NCBI GenBank assembly: GCA_046349775.1
Contig: JAXMBS010000021.1
Span: 1-64,000 of the forward strand
From: JAEUIG01 sp046349775
Lineage (GTDB): Bacteria > Planctomycetota > Planctomycetia > Planctomycetales > Planctomycetaceae
Length of the DNA: 64,000 bases
Direction of reading: 5' to 3'
Position 1 is the first letter of the stretch. Each line of letters starts with the position of its first letter. The notes below the pieces were generated by a model that saw only the letters and a list, made by a program, of their open reading frames with translations, was not told the origin of the DNA and ran no database searches. Shown piece by piece: positions 40,380 to 48,010 of this stretch. Made by a program: the position numbers and the translations under genes.

Positions 40380-40948
40380 TCAGGTCGGTGGCGGCGATTG
40401 GTAGTGGCCCTTGCCCCAGACGCGCTGGTTGAAACTCGCCGACGCGCCGCGTGGAATCGTGATCGTCGTCCACTGATTGCCGGCCAGCACGCGCGCAATG
40501 AGGATGATCTGGCCGACGTGATAGGCGGTGTGTGCCAGCGAACGCTGGATGGCCAGCGGCACCGAGTGGGGCTCGCCGCGGATGGTCACCGTTTTTGCCA
40601 GGTCGTCCGGCGTCGCCGCGGCAAGGGAATCAAACAGACATTGCCAACCGGCTTCCCAGTGGGTGAGGATCTCGGCTCGGTTAACAAATGTGTCGACGAA
40701 TTCGCCGTCGCGGTTGCGTCCGGGCTTCTCGCCGTCCGTGGTCAGGAAATCCGTCCAGCGTGACAGCAGGTTCCCTGCCACGTGCTTCATGATGACGGCG
40801 ATGCTGTTGGTGTTCGGATCAAGCGCGACGCGGAGGTTGTCGTCGGTGACCTGGGAGATCGCCTTGTCGGCCCAGCCCTTGTTGGCGCGATAGACGAAAT
40901 CGTCGCATCGATGTACGCCCGCCCCAGATTTTCGGTTTCGTGTGACAT
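40380..40948 (-). CDS. DinB-like (DUF1572) protein, one frameshift
   Basis: The start at 40948 gives MSHETENLGRAYIDA, then the frame shifts near 40900 to continue as DDFVYRANKGWADKAISQVT and on to the 136-residue remainder MKHVAGNLLSRWTDF. The body contains EWxxGW-like and AHTAYHVGQIILIARVL, where the histidines (MKHVAGN and AYHVGQ) are typical metal ligands of the DinB / DUF1572 four-helix fold. Repaired length is about 190 residues. Enzymatic role is unknown; some DinB-fold proteins are thiol-dependent transferases. Confidence 0.8.
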
Positions 40949-40965
40949 TCTGCTCTCCTCTTAGC

Positions 40966-41793
40966 TCACCGCGCGACGTCGCAGCGGGGATTCAGCCGCT
41001 GAAACTCGGCGACGCCGGCGTCAGTCACGTGCGTGTCGGCAAGTCGCACCTGGAACAGGTGCGGCAAACCCGACAGATGCATCAAGCCGGCGTCGGTGAT
41101 ACCTGTCGCGGTCAGGTCCACAAGCTCCAGTCGCGGAAGCTTGCGGAGATGGACCAATCCGACATCGGTAATCGGTGTTATTCAGGAAGACCCAGTCGAG
41201 GTGCTTGAGTTCGCCGACTTCTGCCAGCCCGGCGTCATCCAGCGGCGTGTCTGCGAACTGGACCTTGGCCAGCACGGGCAGACCGCAAATGTGCCAAACC
41301 GGGACCGTGCACCTGCGTGCCGGTGAGGCACAATCGATCCAGATGCTGCAGATTCGACAGGTGGACCAGACCGGCGTCGGTGATCGGCGCGGATTGCAGA
41401 TCGAGCGTCGCGAGATCCGTCAGGCCGCTGAGATGTTGCAGACCGGCGTCGGTGATGTCGGCCCGAGGCATGTGAAGTCGTTGCAGCTTGCGAAGCTTGG
41501 ACCAGCGGGCGAGATGAGTGTCGGTGACTTCTCCCTCCACTGCGAACAGGGCGGTGACGTGCTTGCGGCGATCGGCCCACAGTTGCAGCGGACCGGGAAG
41601 TCTTTCGTACAGCCACGGGCAAATCGCGCGCCGTCTCGACGGCGATACCGAGCGGCTTGACTCGGCTTCGATTCGGCGCGCGGCTCGCGTCACCTAAAGT
41701 AAGCAAGCCGAGAATGGCGAGCAGCAGATCGCTCCACCCCAACGCCGCTGTCGCACGGTCAGCAGCCCCAGGATTCGGGGTCGCAGTCGACAT
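40966..41793 (-). CDS. Leucine-rich repeat protein B, frameshifted
   Basis: The start MSTATPNPGAADRATAA at 41793 is followed by one hydrophobic helix (LGWSDLLLAILGLLTLG). The frame then changes, and a conserved membrane-proximal block CPWLYERLPGPLQLWADRRK leads into LRRs of the type ITDAGLxHLSxLxxLxxLDL (for example MPRADITDAGLQHLSGLTDL, then LTATGITDAGLMHLSGLPHL). At least three more shifts occur between 41170 and 41330. The C-terminus ...FQRLNPRCDVAR is typical. LRRs of this 'ITDAGL' type are very common in planctomycetes and presumed protein-interaction modules. Tandem paralogue of the gene at 41829. Confidence 0.72.
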
Positions 41794-41828
41794 GGCGATT
41801 ATCGGAGATGGATTCCGTTTCACCCGCG

Positions 41829-42676
41829 TCATTGCGTGACGGGCATCCGGCTTGAGTTCGTGCAGGAATGCAACAACGCCCGCATCGGTCACGCGTATCG
41901 TCGAGCCGCAGGCGTTCCAGCATCGGCAACCTGCGAGCACCTGCAGTCCGCGTCGGAAACCTGCGTGTCGTCAGATTCAGGATCGCCAATTTGTCGAGCC
42001 CGATCAAATGCACCAGTCCGGCGTCCGTAATAGGTGTCGCGGCAAGATTGAGCCAGTGCAGGGATTTAAGATCACGCAGATGGACCATGCCGGCACGTCC
42101 ATGCGTGTTCGTTCGGAGCACCAGATCCGCAAGGCCATGTCCTGAAGCGGGGCCAGTCCGCTGCCATCAATGCCAGTGCCCTTCAGCGACAACGACTCCA
42201 GCGATTTGAATTTCGACAGGACTGCCAGTCCATCATCGGTAATGCCGGTATTGTCGAGACTGAGCAACTTCAAACTCGACAGACCCCGCAGGTGCAGCAG
42301 GCCAACATTCGTAATCTGCGTCTCATCGAGGTAAAGCCGCTCAATGCCGCGCAGATTTCGCCACTTCTCAAGGTGCTCATCGGCCACCACAGTGCGGATG
42401 GAACAACCTCACGCGCCGCCGATTCTGCAGCTTGAACCGAACGTTGTCGGGGAGGCGTCGGGTCAGCCAATCGGAATAGAGACGCCCTGAGTACAACCGA
42501 CCTGAAGGGTCTGGAATTCGGGAATGAGTTCAGCGCTTGCCTGCGCGTCCACCAGGCGTAGCCAATGGCATCGAAGTCGCCGCTGTCCACACGAAGACGA
42601 ATAGCCACGTTCGCCGCCGTCGACGCGCCAGGTAATCGCAAGCAGCGGTTGCCGGAATGGCATCAGCAGTCGACAT
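41829..42676 (-). CDS. Leucine-rich repeat protein A, frameshifted
   Basis: The start MSTADAIPATAACDYLA at 42676 leads to a short hydrophobic stretch (TWLFVFVWTAATS) that could be the membrane helix. After shifts, LYSDWLTRRLPDNVRFKLQ aligns with the membrane-proximal block of the neighbouring LRR protein B, and VADEHLEKWRNLRGIERL begins the LRRs (ITNVGLLHLRGLSSLKLLSL, ITDDGLAVLSKFKSLESLSL, ITDAGLVHLIGLDKLAILNL). The C-terminal part near 41830-41990 (VTDAGVVAFLHELKPD) again needs a frame change. The two LRR genes share start sequence, layout and repeats, so they are a tandem duplication. Confidence 0.7.
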
Positions 42677-42746
42677 GACGAGCGCCTCCCGATCAGGATC
42701 CGCAAGTCAAACACTCAGTGCCAGGTTACGAATTCTTCGTCAGGAA

Positions 42747-43540
42747 TCACCACGCCGTCCAGCCACCGTCGACGAGCAGGTTCTGACCCGTAATGTAGCT
42801 GCCGGCGTCGCTGGCCAGGAGGATCAGCGCTCCCTTCAGCTCATGCGGCACACCCATACGTTTCATCGGGTTCTTTTTGTTGAGTCGTTCGACCACGCCT
42901 GCGGAGCGGCAGCGCTGGGGAACGGGCCCGGGCTGAGGCAATTGACGCGGATATTGTCTTTAGCCCAGTACGCAGCGAGGTGCCGCGTCATATGAATGAT
43001 GCCCCCTTTGAGCGTGTGATAGTGCACAGGACTGGCGTTACAGATCCCTTCGTACGCATCGGGATACGAGCCGACGACGCCGTACATCGACCCAATATTG
43101 ACGATGCTGCCGCCGCCTTTGCGCCCAACGATATGCTCGCGCAGTCGCCGCGCCAGCAGGAAATAGCCGGTGGCATTGGCGAGCTGCTGATTGAACTCCT
43201 CACCGGTGACGCCGGTCCAGTCATTTTTGCTGGCGGCGTGGCCGTTGTTGACGAGGATGTCGAGTCGGCCGCGGTGCGCAACGGCCGCGTCGAAGCCGGA
43301 GGTGATCGTCGCTTCATCCAGCTGATTGATCACGACGCCCGCGTGCTTTGCTCCGCCCGGGGACGGGAGCGCGGCGGCGGCCTTATTCGCCTTTTCCTGA
43401 TCGCGGCTCGAGACGACGACCGTGGCGCCGGCTTCGGCCAGGGCATTGGCGAACGCCGAGCCGAGATAGCCGGAGCCGCCGGACAGGAGTGCCACGCGGC
43501 CGGTCAAGTCGAAAAGCTGCTGAATGGTCGGTTCGGGCAT
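42747..43540 (-). CDS. Short-chain dehydrogenase/reductase, one frameshift
   Basis: A classical SDR of about 264 residues. Nucleotide-binding motif GGSGYLG (residues 21-27), NNG block (98-100), catalytic Ser151 (NIGSMYG), and Tyr174/Lys178 in YHTLK are all present. After RVNCLSPGPFPS (near 42900) the frame shifts and resumes for the C-terminal LKGALILLASDAGSYITGQN and LLVDGGWTAW. The pattern resembles sugar or gluconate-type dehydrogenases; the substrate is unknown. The early 'SSRD' after strand 2 suggests NADP(H) preference, as inference. Confidence 0.85.
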
Positions 43541-43550
43541 AGCGGCTTGG

Positions 43551-43580
43551 GTTGTCGGTTCTCGGTCGTCGGTTTTCGGA
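43551..43580. repeat. GTTGTCGGTT.TCGGTCGTC.GTTTTCGG tract
   Basis: Immediately upstream of the SDR start. Closely related to 48147-48175 (GTTGTCGGTTATCGGTCGTC) and, inverted, to 49901-49931. It belongs to a family with unequal, quasi-repeated words and not a fixed unit. Confidence 0.55.
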
Positions 43581-43589
43581 TGGGTTTAT

Positions 43590-43716
43590 CGTTGATCGTT
43601 TATGGTTGATCGACAAAAAACCGTCGTTGATGGGCTTCCGGCATGCCGGCCCGTTTCGGAATTGATATTCGGATTCTCGTTCGTGTCGATCAACCATCAA
43701 CCATAAACGATCAACG
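43590..43716. repeat. Two-arm palindrome, CGTTGATCGTTTATGGTTGATCG family
   Basis: The left arm 43590-43615 and right arm 43684-43716 are inverted repeats; the right arm carries a 7-nt internal duplication (ACCATCA). It fills the gap between SDR and the first M50 protease gene. Related copies lie at 45224-45267, 45471-45498 and 46926-46980. Confidence 0.75.
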
Positions 43717-43720
43717 CTGT

Positions 43721-44416
43721 TCACCACGCGCGGCGTTGCTGAATCTCCTGGTAATTCTGCATTGCGAGCATCAGGAACATGAGGCCGCCGAATGTGCTCC
43801 GCAGGTACAGCAAACCCGCGCCGAGCAGCGCAGCCACAACAACGCTGATCCAGAGCGCGGCGAAGATACCGCGCTGCGGGCTGGCGGCGACGCACACTTC
43901 GCGACAGATCTGCCCGCCATCCAGCGGCAGCACCGGCATGATATTCAGGATTGTCCAGGCGAAGTTGATCTCGATCAGCATATACAGCGCGGAGACCCAC
44001 AGCGCGGAGGCATTCTGCATTTGCGGGCCGGTTCCGAACACGGCATAAGCTACGAATGCTGCAATCCCGAGTGCGAAGCCGAACGCCGGACCGGCGGCCG
44101 TGACCAGGATCGCTTTCGGCGTCGTATAGCCGTGAGTCGGCTGATACAGCGTGACGCCGCCGAACTGATACAGCAGGATGCTGGGTGGATAGCCGAACAG
44201 TGCCGCAAAGCAGGCGTGTCCCAGCTCGTGCACCAGAATCGACAGGAACATCACGCCCAGCCAGATCAGCAGCAGCAGCGGACCCTGGTCGGGATCGCGG
44301 ACCCAGTCAAATCCCAGCAGCACGCCGGCCAGCCAGAACCACGGGATCACGCGGACGGGGATGCCGAACAGCGAAAACGCGAGGTCGTAGCGAGTAGGTT
44401 GGATCGGGCCGAACAT
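43721..44416 (-). CDS. Site-2 protease family (M50) membrane metalloprotease, copy 1
   Basis: 231 residues from the ATG at 44416 (MFGPIQPTRYDLAFSLFGIP). The frame runs 56 codons further upstream, but that sequence overlaps the neighbouring gene and is unlike the family. Six hydrophobic helices are seen. LVHELGHACFAALFG has the HExxH zinc site, and NIMPVLPLDGGQ the third ligand region (LDG). There is no PDZ domain, as in the compact bacterial and planctomycete group. Copies 1 and 2 are adjacent and over half identical by eye, both ending QRRAW. Likely intramembrane cleavage; substrate unknown. Confidence 0.9.
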   Translation of the reverse strand: MFGPIQPTRYDLAFSLFGIPVRVIPWFWLAGVLLGFDWVRDPDQGPLLLLIWLGVMFLSILVHELGHACFAALFGYPPSILLYQFGGVTLYQPTHGYTTPKAILVTAAGPAFGFALGIAAFVAYAVFGTGPQMQNASALWVSALYMLIEINFAWTILNIMPVLPLDGGQICREVCVAASPQRGIFAALWISVVVAALLGAGLLYLRSTFGGLMFLMLAMQNYQEIQQRRAW

Positions 44417-44465
44417 CAGGCGGAACCTCTGGCGACAGCACGACTGTATCGCCGGAACACCTCGC

Positions 44466-45158
44466 TCACCACGCTCGGCGTTGCTGGAGTTCCCGGTAGT
44501 TCTGCACGGCCAGCAGAATGAAGAACAGGCCGTTGTATCGCTGACCGTCAACCAGGAACCAGGCGCCGACGCACCCGGCCACAATGATGCTGATCCATTG
44601 CGTAACCGTCATTCCGCGATATGGGGATGCGGACAGGCAGACCTCGCGGGTTATCTGGCCGCCGTCCAGCGGCAGGACCGGCAATAAATTCACGAGGCCC
44701 CAGGCGATGTTCACCCAGAACAACTGGGCAAGTGCAAACCGGCCAACGTACGACACGTTCTCCGGGGGAACCAATTGACTCAGGCCATACACAGCACCGC
44801 CGAGAACGAAGCCGAATGCGGGACCGGCAAAGGAGATCAAGATCGCTTTCGGTGTCGTGTAACCGTAGGCAGGTTCGTAGAACGCCAGACCGCCAAAGTG
44901 ATACAGCACAATGCTCGGCGGATAGCCGAACAGATTCGCGATGGTCGCGTGTCCCAGCTCGTGAACCAGGATCGAAACGAACAGGACACCCAGCCACATC
45001 AACAGGAGCAGCAGACCGTTTTCGCGATTTTGCAGCAGATCGAAACCGAGCATGACCCCAGTCAGCCAGAACCAGGGCGTGACGCGAACCGGAAAGCCAA
45101 ACAACGTGAACTGCAGGTCGTACTGCGTTGCCTGAACCGGACCGAACGGGCCTTGCAT
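44466..45158 (-). CDS. Site-2 protease family (M50) membrane metalloprotease, copy 2
   Basis: 230 residues, MQGPFGPVQATQYDLQFTLFG. The zinc motif is LVHELGHATIANLFG and the second signature NLLPVLPLDGGQ. It is the tandem partner of the gene at 43721, reads in the same direction, and lies 50 bp upstream of it, so both are probably co-transcribed. Divergent from the candidate retron, about 125 bp from its promoter. Confidence 0.9.
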   Translation of the reverse strand: MQGPFGPVQATQYDLQFTLFGFPVRVTPWFWLTGVMLGFDLLQNRENGLLLLLMWLGVLFVSILVHELGHATIANLFGYPPSIVLYHFGGLAFYEPAYGYTTPKAILISFAGPAFGFVLGGAVYGLSQLVPPENVSYVGRFALAQLFWVNIAWGLVNLLPVLPLDGGQITREVCLSASPYRGMTVTQWISIIVAGCVGAWFLVDGQRYNGLFFILLAVQNYRELQQRRAW

Positions 45159-45223
45159 CGAAACGGGACCTCCTGTGGCTGGTAGCGACTGTACGCCGCA
45201 TCGAACGGAAGCGAAAGGAACGC

Positions 45224-45267
45224 GGTTGATCGTTGATGGCTTATGGTTTAGCGATCAACCATAAACC
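45224..45267. repeat. GGTTGATCGTTGATGG-family repeat, copy 2
   Basis: Contains TTATGGTT (45241-45248) and AACCATAA (45257-45264), an 8-bp hairpin, preceded by GGTTGATCGTTGATGG. It lies between the M50 gene start and the retron promoter. Confidence 0.6.
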
Positions 45268-45283
45268 AGCCGCTGAGCTCGCG

Positions 45284-45312
45284 TTGACGCCTCCCGCCCC
45301 CGTGCCCATAAT
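45284..45312 (+). promoter_or_regulatory. Near-consensus sigma-70-type promoter of the candidate retron
   Basis: TTGACG (45284-45289) and CATAAT (45307-45312) are each one base from consensus and separated by the ideal 17 bp. Predicted transcription start is about 45319, one base before the a1 arm of the structured element. Confidence 0.7.
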
Positions 45313-45319
45313 CCGCCGC

Positions 45320-45468
45320 GTGGCTCGCCGGTCGCATAAGCTCTCAGGTCTGTGGGGTTACCCCACGGCAGACACGTTGTTATTCACTCGACTGTGAGGA
45401 GTCGAGCGATGGGACTCTCCATCGCTCAACTCCTCGCCACAGGATGCGTTGTGCGGCCCGCGAGCCAC
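45320..45468 (+). ncRNA. Candidate retron msr-msd non-coding RNA
   Basis: A 149-nt element closed by an inverted repeat: a1 is 45320-45336 (GTGGCTCGC-C-GG-T-CGCA) and a2 is 45452-45468 (TGCG-G-CC-C-GCGAGCCAC), pairing at 15 positions plus one U-G wobble and one mismatch. Just inside a1 comes TAAGC (45337-45341), whose G45340 is the candidate branching guanosine. Then a 10-bp hairpin with a 3-nt bulge (45348-45373, loop UUA), an unpaired linker (45374-45391), and a long 20-bp hairpin with one bulge and one mismatch (45392-45442, loop GACUCU). This order (a1, AGC-type start, short hairpin, long hairpin, a2) is that of msr-msd. Lies 155 nt upstream of the reverse transcriptase. Confidence 0.6.
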
Positions 45469-45470
45469 TT

Positions 45471-45498
45471 CATGGTTGATCGTTGATGGTTGATCGAC
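45471..45498. repeat. GGTTGATCGTTGATGG-family repeat, copy 3
   Basis: CATGGTTGATCGTTGATGGT and following bases, directly after the a2 arm of the retron element. Shares most words with 43590-43615. Confidence 0.55.
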
Positions 45499-45504
45499 AA
45501 AGGA

Positions 45505-45585
45505 GAAATCCGAAATTCGAAGCACGAAATTCGAAAAGCATCGCGAACCTATTTTTCGGATTTCGACATTCGGATTTCGAATTTC
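45505..45585. repeat. Two-arm AT-rich palindrome, GAAAT(C/T)CGAAAT(T/C)CGAA family
   Basis: Arms 45505-45537 and 45552-45585 are inverted repeats, each made of three quasi-repeats of GAAAT(Y)CGAA, with a 14-nt loop. Markedly more AT-rich than the surrounding DNA. It sits between the candidate msr-msd and the reverse transcriptase start. Confidence 0.75.
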
Positions 45586-45623
45586 CCCATTCGCCAGTCA
45601 CAACCTGCGAATAGGAGCGGCGC

Positions 45624-46925
45624 ATGGGGTTGTTTGACTGGCTCAAGGGGCTCGTGGGAGGTGGCCCGCCTCGAGACTCGGGTGACAGCTCACCTGAGCA
45701 GACGCTGGCTCAGGCGGCGGAGAAGCTTGGTATCGATCGCCGCGATCGTGCGCCGACGCTCAAGAAGCTGCGCTATCGCTCGGCACTGGTGCATACGCCG
45801 GGCAAGCAAACCGCGGCCGGGCGCAAGCGTCCGTATATCGGTGCGCCGCGCGACGTGCGAGTCGGCACTTGGCTCGACTTCAGCACCGACGCCGATCCGC
45901 GCTGGCTGGATTACTACGGCCTGCCGCTGCTGAAAACGCCGGACGATCTCGCCGCCTGGCTGGGAATTCCGTTCGGCAAGCTCGCGTGGCTGTCGTGCCG
46001 CTGGAAGCATGGATTCCGTCCCGCAACTGTTGATGCGGCTCACTATCACTTTCGCTGGGTCCAGAAACGATCCGGCGGTCTGCGGCTGATTGAAGCGCCC
46101 AAGGTCCAACTCAAGGCGGTGCAGTTACAGATTCTGCGCGGGATTCTGGATCACGTGCCCGTTCATCCGCAGGCGCATGGATTCTGCCACGGCCGTTCGA
46201 CGCTCACGAATGCCGAGCCGCACGTGGGTCGGCGCATCGTGCTGAAGCTCGACTTGGAGAACTTCTACCCCAACGTTCGATACAGCCGGGTTGTCGCGAT
46301 TTTTCGCGGCCTCGGCTTCAGCAGGGATGTCGCCCTGTGGCTGTCGAGGTTGACGACGTCAGCCGTGCCGTGGAATGCGGATTCAAAGCTCCAGCATCCG
46401 CTGCACCTGGCGGCATTGGGATGCTTTCAGCGGCATCTGCCGCAGGGGGCGCCGACGTCGCCGGCGCTCGCCAATTTATCGGCCTATGCGCTGGATGTGC
46501 GGATGGCGGGCCTGGCGCGCAAATTCAGTGCGAACTATACGCGGTATGCCGACGATCTCACATTTTCCGGCGCGCGGCGGTTCGCCGGCGCACTGCGGGA
46601 TTTCATACCGCTCGCGCGTCAGATCGTGCGGGACGAGCGCTTCCGGCTGAACCGGAGCAAGGGCCGAGTCCTGCGCAACAACCAGCGTCAGACCGTGACC
46701 GGCGTCGTCGTGAACTCGAAGCCCAACGTCCGCCGCGACGAGTACGATTGCCTCAAGGCGACGCTGCACAACTGCCTCAAACTGGGACCAGCGGGCCAGA
46801 ACCGCGACAGGCATCCACGGTTTGCCGAACATCTGCGGGGGCGGATTGCCTACGTGACGCAGCTCAACGCGGTGCGCGGTGCAAAGCTGCTGGCGATGTA
46901 CGAGCGGATCGACTGGCAGCGGTAA
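45624..46925 (+). CDS. Retron-type reverse transcriptase
   Basis: 433 residues, intact, with a good ribosome-binding site (AGGAG seven bases before ATG). The RT core starts near residue 97 with LPLLKTPDDLAAWLGI, the lead-in usual in retron RTs. Hallmarks: NAEPH at 196-200 (retron NAxxH, region X), LDLENF (209-214, first catalytic Asp), LPQGAPTSP (272-280), YADD (308-311) and QTVTGVVVN (356-364, retron VTG, region Y). There is no maturase zinc finger or endonuclease, arguing against a group II intron. The first ~95 residues are an N-terminal extension (FDWLKGLVGGG and a charged helix LAQAAEKLGIDRRDRAPTLKK) without a recognised fold; it could be a partner- or RNA-binding part. Uses the upstream ncRNA as template by inference. 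Confidence 0.9.
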   Translation: MGLFDWLKGLVGGGPPRDSGDSSPEQTLAQAAEKLGIDRRDRAPTLKKLRYRSALVHTPGKQTAAGRKRPYIGAPRDVRVGTWLDFSTDADPRWLDYYGLPLLKTPDDLAAWLGIPFGKLAWLSCRWKHGFRPATVDAAHYHFRWVQKRSGGLRLIEAPKVQLKAVQLQILRGILDHVPVHPQAHGFCHGRSTLTNAEPHVGRRIVLKLDLENFYPNVRYSRVVAIFRGLGFSRDVALWLSRLTTSAVPWNADSKLQHPLHLAALGCFQRHLPQGAPTSPALANLSAYALDVRMAGLARKFSANYTRYADDLTFSGARRFAGALRDFIPLARQIVRDERFRLNRSKGRVLRNNQRQTVTGVVVNSKPNVRRDEYDCLKATLHNCLKLGPAGQNRDRHPRFAEHLRGRIAYVTQLNAVRGAKLLAMYERIDWQR

Positions 46926-46980
46926 TGGGTTTATCGTTGATGGTCGATCGATGATCCATAAACGGTCAACCAACAACCAT
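46926..46980. repeat. GGTTTATCGTTGATGG-family repeat, copy 4
   Basis: Directly after the reverse transcriptase stop codon: GGGTTTATCGTTGATGG followed by the reverse-complement words CCATAAACGGTCAACC, so it can fold on itself. With copies 2 and 3 it brackets the retron. Confidence 0.6.
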
Positions 46981-47060
46981 CCCGGCGCGAACTCCGGCGA
47001 ACGCCGTGTGTCCGCAGTCGCTGACTGCTGAGGACTGTTCGCTGATCGCTATCACCCGCC

Positions 47061-47918
47061 ATGCGCGTCGTCATTGATTCCTCACCCGCTGAGTGGTTGT
47101 CGCACGCGGCTCCGCTACTGACGCGCGCCGAGGCGGAGAACAACCTGCTGCTCGGCCTGGCAGCACAGGCTGCGGCGGATACCAGCGGCAGCGACTGGGA
47201 AATGCACTTGCTGCGGACCGTTGATGGCGAAGCCACTGTCGGGGCCGCAATGGCCACGCGACTGAATCTGATCCTGAGCCGGCAATCGGAGGTGGGCTTG
47301 TCGCTGATCGCCGACGAGCTCGTGCGGCAGGGGGTATCGCCCCCCGGAGCGGTCGGGCCGGATCAAATTCCCGCGACGTTCGTGCGGCTGTGGACGCAGC
47401 GGACCGGCGCCACCGCGACATTGCGGCAGGATCAACGAATACACGAGTGTCACCGGGTGGTTGAGTTACCGCGCGCGGCGGGCCGGTATCGCCAGGCCGC
47501 AGCGGCGGACGTACCGGTGCTGGCGGACTGGTGGGTGGCGTTCCACATCGACGTCGGAGCTGCACGGATGGACGACGATCCGGCGGCTGCGGTGGGCCGG
47601 CTGATCAGCCGCCAGGATCTGTTCGTCTGGGAGGATGCCGGCCGGATCGTGTCGTGCGCGGCGACGATGCGGCGGACTCCCCACGGGGCCGTGGTGGCGT
47701 TCGTGTACACTCCGCCGGTATCGCGCGGCCGCGGATACGCGACGTCCTGCGTGGCGGATCTGACCCGCGCAAACCTGGCTGCCGGCGCCGACTTCTGCTG
47801 CCTGTATACCGACCTGGCGAATCCGATCTCCAACTCGATCTATGCACGGATCGGTTATGTGCCGGTCTGTGATTCGCAATGGTGGGCTGCCTCCCAAGAA
47901 GTTGAAGCCCTATTCTGA
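47061..47918 (+). CDS. GNAT family N-acetyltransferase, two-domain
   Basis: 285 residues. The N-terminal half (about 1-135) is a degenerate GNAT-like or DUF4081-like domain with LLTRAEAENNLLLGLAAQ. The C-terminal half carries the working motif A: VAFVYTPPVSRGRGYATSCV (R-G-x-G-x-A), followed by LYTDLANPISNSIYARIGYV (motif B). The pattern is that of the putative acyltransferases often described as 'GNAT / predicted acetyltransferase'. It follows the reverse transcriptase on the same strand after 135 bp, but a repeat lies between and no known retron effector resembles it, so a shared job is doubtful. Confidence 0.86.
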   Translation: MRVVIDSSPAEWLSHAAPLLTRAEAENNLLLGLAAQAAADTSGSDWEMHLLRTVDGEATVGAAMATRLNLILSRQSEVGLSLIADELVRQGVSPPGAVGPDQIPATFVRLWTQRTGATATLRQDQRIHECHRVVELPRAAGRYRQAAAADVPVLADWWVAFHIDVGAARMDDDPAAAVGRLISRQDLFVWEDAGRIVSCAATMRRTPHGAVVAFVYTPPVSRGRGYATSCVADLTRANLAAGADFCCLYTDLANPISNSIYARIGYVPVCDSQWWAASQEVEALF

Positions 47919-47951
47919 CGGCTGAACGCTGACCGCTCAAAAAACGCCGAA

Positions 47952-47980
47952 TTGACGAGCGAACCGATTCGGATTAGAGT
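47952..47980 (+). promoter_or_regulatory. Sigma-70-type promoter of the leuA leader
   Basis: TTGACG (47952-47957) and TAGAGT (47975-47980) with a 17-bp spacer. Predicted start near 47987, about 24 nt before the leader peptide ATG. Confidence 0.6.
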
Positions 47981-48010
47981 TGTCGGAGACGGTTGTCCGA
48001 AAGAAAGACC

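Noticed and set aside
45624..46925. Reverse transcriptase as part of a group II intron or DGR
   Set aside because: No maturase X or endonuclease domain, no domain V-like RNA or intron boundaries, and no template/variable repeat pair or target gene. The NAxxH and VTG motifs favour a retron.
47061..47918. GNAT protein as the retron effector
   Set aside because: Same strand and near, but separated by a repeat and 135 bp, and its sequence is an ordinary two-domain acetyltransferase. No evidence links the two.
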